DNA of 64,000 nt, taken from Streptomyces sp. V3I8. GTDB lineage: Bacteria; Actinomycetota; Actinomycetes; Streptomycetales; Streptomycetaceae. Below the pieces are notes generated by a model that made no database searches, was not told where the DNA came from, and saw only the letters and a program-made list of their open reading frames with translations. The translations under genes and the position numbers were made by a program. The DNA lies in assembly GCF_030817535.1 (NCBI RefSeq), contig NZ_JAUSZL010000004.1, positions 124,001 to 188,000 on the forward strand. The letters run 5' to 3'. Positions 18,756-27,099 of this stretch are shown here, piece after piece; positions within the stretch are counted from its first letter, which is position 1, and the number at the start of each line of letters is the position of its first letter.

Positions 18756-19218
18756 GCTCCACCGCGGCCCGCCCCTCTCCCCCATCCGGCCCCCGCCCCC
18801 CGGCCCCTTGCCGGGGGGCGGGGGCCGTCTGCCACGCCGGCCTGCTCAGCGCGCCGGGCGTGCGGCTGCCTGACCGCCCGGGCTCCGAGGACGCGTCCGG
18901 GCCGGACGGGCCTTCCCCGGCGGTGCACGCCCCGGCCGTCATCCCCGACGGCCGCACGCTCGCCCCCGCCGGCTCCCGGCACGACGTCGCGCTCCGGGAC
19001 ATGCGCGACCCCGGGCGCCCGGTCCGGCCTCCGGGCAGCCTCCGCGCGTCCCGCACGTGTCCCGCAGGATCCGGCCGGACAGGGCGTCCGCCGGCTGCGT
19101 CACGGCGGCGGCCCTCCCGCACGACCCCACGCCACGTGATGTACGTCACAGGCGGGTGGGGCGGGGTGGGCGGTGCCGTGTTCTTCCGCCGGCCCCGCCC
19201 GTCCTGGACGATCCACGC
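18756..19218. other. intergenic region
   Basis: About 460 bp containing the hairpin at 18788-18826. I see no supported gene in the rest; a promoter for the gene at 19219 is presumably here but is not evident. Confidence 0.5.
18788..18826 (+). terminator. strong GC hairpin
   Basis: A perfect 16-bp stem, GGCCCCCGCCCCCCGG pairing with its complement, with a 7-base loop lies 32 bases after the stop of the small acidic protein gene. GTCT follows. Confidence 0.7.
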
Positions 19219-19746
19219 ATGACTCAGCAGCAGACCGATGGGGCACCGCCGGCCGACGCGGCCGACGCCTACCTGCGGGCACTCCGCGAACGGCTGACCG
19301 CCGACGGATGCCGGGCGACCACCACGACCTGGCGCGACCACGAGGTGACGATCGGCAGCCGCGCGGACCGCAAGGCGCGGTGGTTCGGCACCAGGACGGA
19401 ACTGTTCGTCCTGGCCGCCGCCGTCCCCGCGGCCGACGACGCCGTGCTCGCCCGGTTCACCGGATGGGCCCTGGAGTACGCCAAGGGCCTGCGCGGCGGC
19501 CTGCCCGGCGCCCGTAACGCGGTGATGGTCCTGCCCGCGCTGATCAGCGACGACATCCAGCCGTCCGCGAGCAGGTGGGCGGCCCAGGACGCCCGCATCC
19601 TGGGGACGTCCGTGATCGGCCGGCCCGTCACGGTGCAGACGTCCCCCTCGGGGGCCACCCGGACCACCCTGTACCGGGGCGGGGTCGTGGTGGGCGGGCT
19701 GTTCACCCGCCACGTCCTGCAGAAGGCGTCGCTGTACTTCCCCTGA
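19219..19746 (+). CDS. hypothetical protein of unknown function
   Basis: A 175-residue soluble protein with no signal peptide or membrane span. I do not recognise its family. Residues 60-175 have a regular mix of hydrophobic and polar residues (for example NAVMVLPALISDDIQPSA and YRGGVVVGGLFTRHVL), so it is probably a folded domain. The ATG at 19219 begins MTQQQTDGAP; no strong ribosome binding site precedes it. It stands alone, 30 bp from a convergent small gene. Confidence 0.65.
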   Translation: MTQQQTDGAPPADAADAYLRALRERLTADGCRATTTTWRDHEVTIGSRADRKARWFGTRTELFVLAAAVPAADDAVLARFTGWALEYAKGLRGGLPGARNAVMVLPALISDDIQPSASRWAAQDARILGTSVIGRPVTVQTSPSGATRTTLYRGGVVVGGLFTRHVLQKASLYFP

Positions 19747-19776
19747 CCCCGAGGCGTTCAGTCGGCTTTGAGGCGC

Positions 19777-20022
19777 TCAGTCGGGGGCGGTGCGGCCGAG
19801 CGCCGTGAGCATGGAGAGCACCGCGCTCTCCGACGCCCTGACCATCAGCGTGACCGCTGTGCCGTTGTCGCTGACGCGGGCGCCCGCCAGGGTGCAGTCG
19901 CCCGCGATGCGGTGTCCGGCGAGGCTGATGGGGACGGTCTTGCCGATCCGGCGTGCGAAGGCGGCCGCGGCGAACCGCGTACCCGGCACGGCGCGTTGCT
20001 CGATGCGGATGAGCTGCGCCAC
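19777..20022 (-). CDS. small hypothetical protein
   Basis: An 81-residue protein starting at a GTG with a near-perfect AGGAGG ribosome binding site (CCCAGGAGGACAC). It begins VAQLIRIEQRAVPGTRF and is rich in small and hydrophobic residues. No family is recognised. It is convergent with the gene at 19219 and divergent from the GH3 operon. Confidence 0.65.
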   Translation of the reverse strand: MAQLIRIEQRAVPGTRFAAAAFARRIGKTVPISLAGHRIAGDCTLAGARVSDNGTAVTLMVRASESAVLSMLTALGRTAPD

Positions 20023-20549
20023 GTGTCCTCCTGGGCTTGTCGGGCGAGCCGGCGTGCTGCTCGCGTCTGTTCGCGGGGCCGGTCCGGTGGCCGGCTCCCG
20101 TGTTCGGTGCCCGCCGCGGGCGTCCTCGTCCTGCCGGGGGCGGGGAGCCGGCAGGGCCGCGGGGCGCCGCGGGAGCGGACCGTGGAAGGCGGGTGCTGAG
20201 CGTAGGCGGCGTGCAGTGCCGAGAAAGTGACGGCCGCCGCGTCGGCGGGGCGGGCCGGCGCCCGTACGGTAACCGACGCGGCGTGAACCGCTCAATGCGG
20301 CTGGCCGCGGCCTTTCCTGACGGTGCGTCAGGCCGGTCCTCGGTCCGGACCCCCCTCAATCGCGGACCGCGGTGAACGGCAGGGGTAGGGGTCGCTACGG
20401 GTTGAGGGGGCGGCTGCGGGGCTGCCACTAATAGTGGGTGCGGGTCTCACCGGCCCGCGCGCCGGGGCGGCCCGCAGCAGGCGGGCCGTGCGGCCGGCCC
20501 GCTGCACCAGCCCGAGCCCCGGTTCCGAGAGAAAGTCGGTGGTCGTCGT
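20023..20549. promoter_or_regulatory. upstream region of the GH3/ArgRS-like operon with a TAGGGGT site
   Basis: The sequence AGGGGTAGGGGT places a TAGGGGT site at 20386-20392. A possible -10 (TAATAGT, 20429-20435) begins 37 bases after its end. The same motif and nearly the same spacing occur before mftA. The rest of the 527 bp shows no supported gene. Confidence 0.45.
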
Positions 20550-21302
20550 ATGACTGCACCCCCCACTGCGCGCGGCGTGCGGGTGAGTCCGCCGCGCGAG
20601 GCCGCCGAGGCGCTCCGTGGCCGGCCGGCGGCCGGTGCGGGCCCGGCCGGTGCGGCGGCCGGACCGATGCCGCCGTTCTGTGTGCTGCTGGGCTCGGACT
20701 ACGCCGGCAAGTCCGCCACGCTGACGGAAGTGGCCCGGATCGCTCCCGAGGTGCGGATCATCTCCGCCGACGAGGAACTGCTGGGCCCGGGGCACTCGCT
20801 GATCGGGCGGCTGCGCCGGGGGCTGGTGGGCGATGTGATGCCGGCCCTGCACCGCGACTACTCCGCCGACTTCATGCTGACGATGCTGCAGACGGCGGTG
20901 CTGCACCTGCGCGACAGCATCGCGCGCAGCCCGGCGGGCGCTCCGGTGCTGGTGGACTCCTACTACTACAAGATGCTCGCCAAGTGCCGTCTCACCGGGC
21001 AGGACCGGCACCCGCTGTTCGACTGGTGGCGTTCCTTCCCCCAGCCCCGGCAGGTCATCTTCCTGGAGGTGTCGGCCGGGACGGCGTGGCGGCGCTGCGG
21101 TGCGGGCCGGGACCTCAATGCGCTCGAGCACTACGGTCCGCGGGCCGACTACGCGTCGTTCGCCCGCTTCCAGGGCGATCTGAACGCGGCGATGCGGGAG
21201 GAAGTGCGCTCGCTGCCCGTCTCATTCATCGCCGAGGGGGACCAGGTGTCCACCGTCGCGCAGGAGATTCGAGAGGTGCTCGGCGCACATGAACTTGTCT
21301 GA
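20550..21302 (+). CDS. P-loop kinase, thymidylate-kinase-like
   Basis: A 250-residue protein with a Walker A motif GSDYAGKSATL near residue 50 and a DYSADF / LVDSYYYK pattern like the DRY-type region of dTMP-kinase-like P-loop kinases. An arginine-containing lid region follows around GRDLNALEHYGPRADY. The first ~40 residues are low-complexity. It probably phosphorylates a small molecule, not necessarily a nucleotide. It is first in a five-gene operon and overlaps the GH3 gene by 14 bases. GAGAAAG precedes the ATG. A housekeeping dTMP kinase role is unlikely in this setting. The substrate is unknown. Confidence 0.75.
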   Translation: MTAPPTARGVRVSPPREAAEALRGRPAAGAGPAGAAAGPMPPFCVLLGSDYAGKSATLTEVARIAPEVRIISADEELLGPGHSLIGRLRRGLVGDVMPALHRDYSADFMLTMLQTAVLHLRDSIARSPAGAPVLVDSYYYKMLAKCRLTGQDRHPLFDWWRSFPQPRQVIFLEVSAGTAWRRCGAGRDLNALEHYGPRADYASFARFQGDLNAAMREEVRSLPVSFIAEGDQVSTVAQEIREVLGAHELV

Positions 21303-22989
21303 ACAGTGGGCGGACGGCGAGCGGGTGCGCCGCTACCGGCGGCGGGTCTTCGGCGAGCGGGAGTCGCTCACCGCCGCGCTGGCCGACGCGCGCGGGCAGC
21401 AGCAGCGGGTGCTGGACGAGCTGACGGAGTTCAACGCGGACACCGAGTACGGGCGTGCCCACGGTTTCGGCGGCGTCCGTGACCTGGACGACTTCCGCAA
21501 GGCCGTCCCGATCAACGACTACGCCGCCCTGTCGTCGTCCGTCGAGCGGATGGCGGCCGGGGAGAGCAACGTGCTCAGCGCCGACGACCCGGCGGTGTAC
21601 TTCACCAGCAGCGGGACGACGGGCGCGCACAAGAAGATCCCGGTCACGCCGAGTTTCATGCGGCGGACCTTCTTCCCGTTCTACTACGCGGCCTGGGCGC
21701 CGCTCGTCGAGCACTTCCCCGACGTGCTGGCGCGTCCCGACGCGGTACTGAACCTGAAGCACGACCCGCTGACCGCCCCGCCCACCACGGCGTCCGGCCG
21801 CCCCCATGTCGGGGCCAGCCAGGTCGACTTCGGGGCCAGGTTCGGCGAGCCGCTGTCGGCGGAGCCCGGCACGGGCGCGCCGTGGGGCAGCCTGCCGGTG
21901 CCGGTCGGGGCGGGCGAGCACCTGGAGAAGGCCTATCTGCGGCTGCGGCTGGCGGTGGCCAGCGACGTGCGCTGCGTCATCGGGATCAACCCGGCGATGG
22001 TCGCGGCGCTGCCCTACCAACTGCGCCTGTGGTGGCCGCGGTTGGTCAAGGAGATCCACGAGGGCACCCTGGGCGGCCTGCCGTACACGGACCCCGATCC
22101 GGGGCGGGCGCGGGAACTGGAGCGGCTGGCCGGCCACTTCGGCACGATCCGCCCGGCCCATGTGTGGCCGCGGATGCGGGCCCTGTTCTGCTGGACCACC
22201 GGTATGGCCTCGCTCTACCTGCCGCGGCTGCGGGAGGAGTTCGGGCCCGGGGTGGCGACGCTGCCGGCGCCGGTCGCCGCGTCGGAGGGGCCCGTGGGGG
22301 TGGCGCTGGACCGGCACACGTCGGCCTGCTCCCTGACCGTGGGCGCCTCGGTGTACGAGTTCCTGGACGCCGAGGAGGACGTGCGCCCGGACTCCGCGAC
22401 GCTGTCCTTCGACGAGCTGGAGGCGGGGCGCGACTACCACGTCGTGTTCAGCCACATCGGCGGCCTGTACCGCTACGCGGTGGGTGACGTGGTGCGGGTG
22501 CTGGACCGCTTCGAGGGCGTGCCGCGGGTGGAGTACGCCGGGCGCGCCACCCGCTCGGACGCGGCCGGGGAGCGGCTGCGGGACGCTCAGGTCGTCCGGG
22601 CGCTGGCCGCGGTGGCCGGCCGCACGGGACTGGACGTGCGCAACGCCGCCTGCCGGGTCACCGGCGCGGACGGGGCGGCGCCGTCCTACGAGTTCGCGCT
22701 CGCACCGCACGGGGCCTGGTCGGCGGCGGAGACCACACGTTTCGCCGCGCTGCTGGACCGTGCGATCGGCGACGAGGCGGCCGGCTACCGGGCGGCGCGC
22801 GGCGCGGGGCGGCTGGGCGCGGCGACGGTGGGCCTGCTCGACGAGGAGGCCTTCGTGCGGGACTGGCACACCGCGGTCGCCGCCGGGGTGCGGCCCACCC
22901 AGGTCAAGGACCGGCTCTTCCGTCAGGACCCGGCCCTGTGGGAGCGGCTGACCGGTGCCGCGCGGCCCGGTGGGGAAGGACAGGCATGA
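21289..22989 (+). CDS. GH3-family acyl-adenylating amide synthetase
   Basis: This 566-residue protein belongs to the GH3 superfamily, first known as plant enzymes that adenylate an acid (such as auxin or jasmonate) and join it to an amino acid. Visible signatures are the ATP-binding YFTSSGTTGAHKKIPVT near residue 105, the hinge region HIGGLYRYAVGDVVRV near 385, and the C-terminal KDRLFRQDP. The N-terminus NADTEYGRAHGF is also typical. It most likely activates a carboxylic acid made or recruited by the locus and forms an amide. It overlaps the kinase gene before it and shares ATGA with the methyltransferase gene after it. Acid and amine partners are unknown. Confidence 0.9.
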   Translation: MNLSEQWADGERVRRYRRRVFGERESLTAALADARGQQQRVLDELTEFNADTEYGRAHGFGGVRDLDDFRKAVPINDYAALSSSVERMAAGESNVLSADDPAVYFTSSGTTGAHKKIPVTPSFMRRTFFPFYYAAWAPLVEHFPDVLARPDAVLNLKHDPLTAPPTTASGRPHVGASQVDFGARFGEPLSAEPGTGAPWGSLPVPVGAGEHLEKAYLRLRLAVASDVRCVIGINPAMVAALPYQLRLWWPRLVKEIHEGTLGGLPYTDPDPGRARELERLAGHFGTIRPAHVWPRMRALFCWTTGMASLYLPRLREEFGPGVATLPAPVAASEGPVGVALDRHTSACSLTVGASVYEFLDAEEDVRPDSATLSFDELEAGRDYHVVFSHIGGLYRYAVGDVVRVLDRFEGVPRVEYAGRATRSDAAGERLRDAQVVRALAAVAGRTGLDVRNAACRVTGADGAAPSYEFALAPHGAWSAAETTRFAALLDRAIGDEAAGYRAARGAGRLGAATVGLLDEEAFVRDWHTAVAAGVRPTQVKDRLFRQDPALWERLTGAARPGGEGQA

Positions 22990-23849
22990 GCGGCGCACTG
23001 GACCCGGTCGAGCGCACGTCCCTGCTGACGGCGGCGCTGCGGGCGGCGGAGAGCGGCCGCGAGGACCGGCTCTTCGAGGACCCCCACGCCGCCCGGCTGG
23101 CCGGGGAGGCGGGGTTCGCGCTGCTGCGCGAGATCCGGGAGGCGACGTTCCCGCCCGGCGGCGGGCGCAGCGCGCCGAGCACCCCCGACTACAACGCCAT
23201 CCGCACCCGTTTCCTGGACGACTACCTGCAGCGCGCGGCCCGCCGCGACGGCGCCCCGCAGATCGTCCTGGCGCCGGCCGGCATGGACTCGCGGGCCTAC
23301 CGCCTGCGGTGGCCCGCCGGCACCCGCTGGTTCGAGCTCGACCGGCCCGCCGTGCTGGCCCACAAGCAGCAGCACCTGGCCTCGGTGCAGCCGCGGGCGG
23401 AGCGGCGTGCCGTCGCGCTCGACCTCACCTCGCCCGCCTGGGAGGAGGACCTGCTGGCGGCCGGATACGAGCCGGAGCGCCCCTCGGTCTGGCTGCTGGA
23501 GGGGCTGCTGTACTACCTGGGCGGCCCGGACGCGCACCGGCTGCTGGCGCGGGTGGCGGCCCTGATGGCGCCCGGCAGCCGCATCGCCGCCGACCTGGTC
23601 AACGCGGCGGCCCTGACCCTGCCCGACGTACAGGTCCTGCTGGACGTCTTCGCCCGCTGGGGCTGTCCGTGGGTCTTCGGCACGGACGAGCCCGAGGAGC
23701 TGTTCGGCGCGCACGGCTTCAAGGTGGAGGCGCTGCAGCCGGGTGATCCGCAGGCCGGCTACGGCCGGTGGCCCGACCCGGTGCCGCCGCGCTCCGCGGC
23801 GGGCGTGCGGCGGGTGTTCTTCGTGCACGGCAAGAAGCAGCCGGCATGA
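22986..23849 (+). CDS. Ppm1/LCMT-type SAM-dependent O-methyltransferase
   Basis: A 287-residue methyltransferase of the leucine carboxyl methyltransferase (Ppm1) family. Conserved parts are the N-terminal RTSLLTAALRAAES and DRLFEDPHAARL, the SAM-binding APAGMDSRAYRLRWP near residue 90 with ELDRP after it, and LLEGLLYYLGG near residue 165. In bacterial pathways these enzymes usually methylate a carboxylate or hydroxyl group of a small molecule. The ATG overlaps the GH3 stop as ATGA, and the stop overlaps the next start the same way, so translation is coupled. The substrate may be the acid handled by the GH3 enzyme, but that is inference. Confidence 0.88.
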   Translation: MSGALDPVERTSLLTAALRAAESGREDRLFEDPHAARLAGEAGFALLREIREATFPPGGGRSAPSTPDYNAIRTRFLDDYLQRAARRDGAPQIVLAPAGMDSRAYRLRWPAGTRWFELDRPAVLAHKQQHLASVQPRAERRAVALDLTSPAWEEDLLAAGYEPERPSVWLLEGLLYYLGGPDAHRLLARVAALMAPGSRIAADLVNAAALTLPDVQVLLDVFARWGCPWVFGTDEPEELFGAHGFKVEALQPGDPQAGYGRWPDPVPPRSAAGVRRVFFVHGKKQPA

Positions 23850-25012
23850 GCGCCCCGGCCGTGCAGGAGGATGCCGTCACCGGCCGCGCACCGCGGCCGG
23901 CGGGCACCGCGCGCGTGCTGCTGGCGCCGATCACCGTCACCCCGTCGAAGCCGCTGACGCCCAGCCACCTCAAGGGCCTGCTGTGGACGGACGTGATGTA
24001 CCGGGCCAGCAGCGTGCTGGCCGACGTCACCTACCGCTACAGTCCCACCACCTACCATCTCACCGAGCAGACCCTGGGGTTCTGGGAGTACCTGGACCGC
24101 ACGGTCGGCGACGCCGACTACTCGGGGCTGTCGGAGGAGCAGATCGGCCAGCTGTACGTCGGCTACCGGGCCCAGGAGCAGAAGGCGGGCGCCGGGGCGC
24201 TGCGTCCCTACGCGCAGGCGGTGGAGGAGCAGGGCTGGGTGCATCCGGCCGGTGCCCGGGTGCTGGAGCTGTGGACGTCGCACTATGCGCGCCTGGGCCT
24301 GCACGACCCGGGGCTGACGGTCCATCAGCCGCCCGCGCTGGGGGCCGAGGAGTCCGTCGAGCGGCTGGCCGCGCTGGGGTTCTGCCTGGACCTGCGGGCC
24401 TGCGGGGGGCCGGTGTACCTGGACGCCACGCGCCACGGTCTGCCGCTGCGCCAGATCGTCGACCCGCACGGCCGGCCCAACTACCTGGCCTGCATGATGC
24501 GTGAACTGCTGTCGCTGGCGCCGTCGTTCGACGAGGTGGTGCTGCTGTACGACCGTGAGCTGGAGGCCGACTACCACCTGGTGGAGCGGGTGCTGGCCGC
24601 GAGCGGCACCCGGGTGCGCCGGGTGGTGCTGGGCCGGGTCCCGATCGACGGGCAGGTGCGCTCCGCGCGCCACGGCGGCTGGCAGGGCAACACGGTGGGC
24701 GCGCTGCTCGACGAGGCGGGCGCGCAGGGCGATCAGGCGGTGCTGCGGCTGGGGATGCGCCTGTACTTCATCGCGGTGCTCGGCGCCGGCCAGCAGCAGT
24801 CGCTGCGCCGTGAGGTGCTGCACCAGAGCCTGGCGCGGGCCGCGAAACTGCTCGCGCCGGGGCGGGCGGCGGAGGCGGCACCGGTGGCCGAGGTGCTGGC
24901 CCGCCACCGCAAGGACCACCTGCACGTCAATCCGTACCGTCTGACGTCGAGTCTGCTGGCCCGCCACCGCCCCGCTCCCGCCCGCGAACTCCTGGAAGCG
25001 GTCTATCTGTGA
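23846..25012 (+). CDS. arginyl-tRNA-synthetase-like class I catalytic-domain protein (degenerate)
   Basis: A 388-residue protein that I read as a divergent ArgRS-type class I fold. The stretch TPSKPLTPSHLKGLLWTDV lines up with SPNxxKPLHxGHLRxxLLGD of ArgRS, with the HIGH signature changed to T-P-S-H. Later, VDPHGRPNYLACMMREL matches the DGxPTYLxxDIAY region. VVLGRVPIDGQVRSARHG and then NTVGALLDEAG match the KMSKS region plus VVxLDDLLDEA, with KMSKS changed to VRSAR. There is no ArgRS-type C-terminal anticodon-binding domain of usual size. It probably no longer charges tRNA and may use the adenylation fold for another ligation. It overlaps both operon neighbours. Confidence 0.7.
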   Translation: MSAPAVQEDAVTGRAPRPAGTARVLLAPITVTPSKPLTPSHLKGLLWTDVMYRASSVLADVTYRYSPTTYHLTEQTLGFWEYLDRTVGDADYSGLSEEQIGQLYVGYRAQEQKAGAGALRPYAQAVEEQGWVHPAGARVLELWTSHYARLGLHDPGLTVHQPPALGAEESVERLAALGFCLDLRACGGPVYLDATRHGLPLRQIVDPHGRPNYLACMMRELLSLAPSFDEVVLLYDRELEADYHLVERVLAASGTRVRRVVLGRVPIDGQVRSARHGGWQGNTVGALLDEAGAQGDQAVLRLGMRLYFIAVLGAGQQQSLRREVLHQSLARAAKLLAPGRAAEAAPVAEVLARHRKDHLHVNPYRLTSSLLARHRPAPARELLEAVYL

Positions 25013-25740
25013 TGATCTCCCAGCAGCTGCTGCGCGCCGAGAACGCCCGGCGCATCCGTGCGGTGCGGCCCGAACTGGCCGCGCGTCTGGACCTGCTGAG
25101 CGACGCCGGCCTGGCGGCCGCCCGGGCGGAGGTGGCGGCGGCGGGCGCGGAGCCGGTGGTGCCGGCGGTGTGCGTGCTGCGCGGTTTCGAGCTGTCCGCC
25201 TGGCTCCGGGAGACGTATGTGTTCGCCCGCGGGATCGGCGGCGAGGAGGCGGCCGCCTGGCGCCAGGACTTCACCCGCACCGTGTTCCTGGCCGGCAACC
25301 CGGCCCAGCTGCGCGAGCGGTTCGTCTTCAGCCATGTCGCCGCCGACGGGGCGAGCGCCTGGCTGGGCCCGGCGCCGGCCGAGCAGAGCACCGCGCTGCG
25401 CCGTCTGCTCAAGCTGTTCCCCGCCACCGCGTCGCTGCCCACCGCGGCGGGCACGGTCGTGGACCTGCCCGCCGACGGGCCGGTCGGGCGGCGGCCGGTG
25501 CGCCACGAACTGCACCTGGCCACCGCGGGCCTCACGCTCGCCCAGGCCCTGGTGCACCTGCACCATCTGCTGAGTGAGGCGGTCCTGGACCGCGTCCTGG
25601 GCCCGGGCGACCGGCTGGTCCTGCGGCCGGTGCCGCACCTGGTCGGGGTCAGCGGCCCGTTCGAGGCCCTGCGGATCGGCGCCGCGCCCCGGCAGCCGCA
25701 GCTCCTGCGCGCCCACGCCGCCCTCACCGCCTGCCCGTGA
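25012..25740 (+). CDS. unknown protein, last gene of the GH3/ArgRS-like operon
   Basis: A 242-residue soluble protein that I do not recognise. It begins MISQQLLRAENARRIRAVRP, has a helical N-terminal third, and a middle part with LRGFELSAWLRETYVFARG and FVFSHVAADGASAW. The C-terminal part is rich in Leu/His (LHHLLSEAVLDRVLG). No signal peptide or membrane segment is seen. The ATG at 25012 overlaps the preceding stop by one base (TGATG); a GTG at 25009 is also possible. Position and coupling suggest that it works directly with the ArgRS-like protein, perhaps as a partner subunit. That is inference only. Confidence 0.75.
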   Translation: MISQQLLRAENARRIRAVRPELAARLDLLSDAGLAAARAEVAAAGAEPVVPAVCVLRGFELSAWLRETYVFARGIGGEEAAAWRQDFTRTVFLAGNPAQLRERFVFSHVAADGASAWLGPAPAEQSTALRRLLKLFPATASLPTAAGTVVDLPADGPVGRRPVRHELHLATAGLTLAQALVHLHHLLSEAVLDRVLGPGDRLVLRPVPHLVGVSGPFEALRIGAAPRQPQLLRAHAALTACP

Positions 25741-25806
25741 ACCACCGGCGGGTGAGCGCGGCGGGCCGCCCCGGCGGCAGCCGCGGGCGGCGGGCACGGG
25801 GCGGGG

Positions 25807-26586
25807 TCAGGCGCGGCGCACGGTGATGTCGCCGCTGGTCGTGGTGATCTTCAAAACGACGTCGGGGCCGCCGTCCGAGGGGGCGCCCTGGGCGAGGTCG
25901 CCGCGCTGGTCCCCGCTGTTGGTCTGCAGGCTCGACTGCACGCCCAGGCCCTTGTCGACGCCGACGGACACGTCGCCGGAGGAGGTGGTGGCGTAGACGG
26001 CGCCGCCGTGGACGGCGGCGATGCGCACGTCGCCGGAGGACGTCTCGAGGCGGACGTCGCCGCCGGTGGTGCCCAGGCGCAGATCGCCGCTGCTCGACCT
26101 GGCGCTGACGGTTCCGGCGGCGTGGTCCACGCGCAGTCCCCCGGAGCGGGCGGCGAATTCCAGGAAGCCGCCGACGGTGCCCAGCTGGCTGTCCGAGGAG
26201 GACACGTCCAGGCGTACGTCGCCGGTGACGTGCTCGGCCTCCACGCCGCCGGAGCCGGTGTCGACGGCGAGGGAGGCGAGCCGGCCGTGGACCTCGAGGT
26301 CGGCGGAGTCGGAGGCGAACTCCAGGACCGAGCCGGCCGGCAGGGCGACGTCCACCCGGACCCGTCCCTTGAGCCAGCCGCCGCGCTCGCCGGTGAGCAC
26401 GCTCAGGACCCCGTCCGCGTAGTACACGGCCGTGCTCTCGGCGGCCTTGCGGTCTCCGGAGCGCCACGCGGTCGCCGGGGCCACCTCGACGCTGACGCCG
26501 TGGCCGTCACCGGTCCGCACGGCGCAGGTGCCGCCGGGGATCCGTACGGACGCGGCGATGGGGCCGTTCGCGGGGAATTGGTACAT
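25807..26586 (-). CDS. DUF4097-type beta-helix repeat protein
   Basis: This 259-residue protein has many short repeats with GxV and SSGD units (for example SSSGDLRLGTTGGDVRLETS and TSSGDVSVGV), the mark of DUF4097 adhesin-like parallel beta-helix proteins. There is no signal peptide. Such proteins are common in Streptomyces; their role is not established. The ATG at 26586 has a GAAGG site that overlaps the stop of the upstream gene (7-base gap), so the two are translated together. The operon is divergent from the desaturase and mycofactocin genes. Confidence 0.85.
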   Translation of the reverse strand: MYQFPANGPIAASVRIPGGTCAVRTGDGHGVSVEVAPATAWRSGDRKAAESTAVYYADGVLSVLTGERGGWLKGRVRVDVALPAGSVLEFASDSADLEVHGRLASLAVDTGSGGVEAEHVTGDVRLDVSSSDSQLGTVGGFLEFAARSGGLRVDHAAGTVSARSSSGDLRLGTTGGDVRLETSSGDVRIAAVHGGAVYATTSSGDVSVGVDKGLGVQSSLQTNSGDQRGDLAQGAPSDGGPDVVLKITTTSGDITVRRA

Positions 26587-26593
26587 CGCACCT

Positions 26594-27061
26594 TCACCAA
26601 TCGTGTCGGGCGGACCGCGGGGTCCGCTCTGTGGGGGGTGTGCGTGCGCCGCGTGCCGGCGCTGTCCGGGCCGCGGTGCCGTCGGGGGCGGGCAGGGGGC
26701 GCAGCATGCTGTCGTCGAGGCCGATCATGCGGCCGACCATCGGGAACCAGGTCAGGCGGACGCTCTCCTTGGCGCTGTCGACCAGTGCGTCCCACGGCAC
26801 GGGCGGCTGCGGGGCGGCCGGCGCGGGTGCCCGCGGGGGCGGGGCGGCCGAGGTCGCGAAGGGGTGCGGGGTGGGCAGGGGCGGCAGGCCGGCCCGGGCG
26901 AGCGCGGTGCGCGCGCAGCCGCGTACCGCCTCCAGCTGCCGCTGCCTGCTGTCCTGCAAGGGGCGCGGTGCGCGCTGTTCACCGGAGAGGCGGGGGGCGG
27001 GCCCGCCGTACGACGCCTCGGCGCTCCTGCCGGGCGGTGACGGCCGGCGGCGGGTCACCAT
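26594..27061 (-). CDS. hypothetical protein coupled to the DUF4097 gene
   Basis: A 155-residue protein, basic and proline-rich at both ends. One conserved-looking core, VPWDALVDSAKESVRL followed by TWFPMVGRMIGLDD, sits near residues 88-118. No domain is recognised. It ends 7 bases before the DUF4097 start, which supports it being real. The ATG at 27061 overlaps the stop of a 14-codon upstream frame (ATGGTGA) and has only a weak ribosome binding site, so translation may depend on that leader. Function unknown. Confidence 0.55.
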   Translation of the reverse strand: MVTRRRPSPPGRSAEASYGGPAPRLSGEQRAPRPLQDSRQRQLEAVRGCARTALARAGLPPLPTPHPFATSAAPPPRAPAPAAPQPPVPWDALVDSAKESVRLTWFPMVGRMIGLDDSMLRPLPAPDGTAARTAPARGARTPPTERTPRSARHDW

Positions 27062-27099
27062 GTCCCGTCGCCGGCCTCGGTCACACAGGTCATCGACAT
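27055..27099 (-). CDS. possible leaderless 14-codon upstream peptide
   Basis: ATG at 27099 opens MSMTCVTEAGDGTW and stops at a TGA that overlaps the next gene's ATG. A TAGCCT -10 box (27111-27106) ends six bases before this ATG, the spacing expected for a leaderless transcript. It may simply couple translation of the downstream gene. Confidence 0.3.
   Translation of the reverse strand: MSMTCVTEAGDGTW

Noticed and set aside
18126..18785. Minus-strand frame with a membrane-like segment (WYFAAAVLLPLVFFTG)
   Set aside because: It starts next to a terminator hairpin oriented for the opposite strand. The hydrophobic run is the mirror of an acidic stretch in the plus-strand small protein, and the rest is low-complexity.
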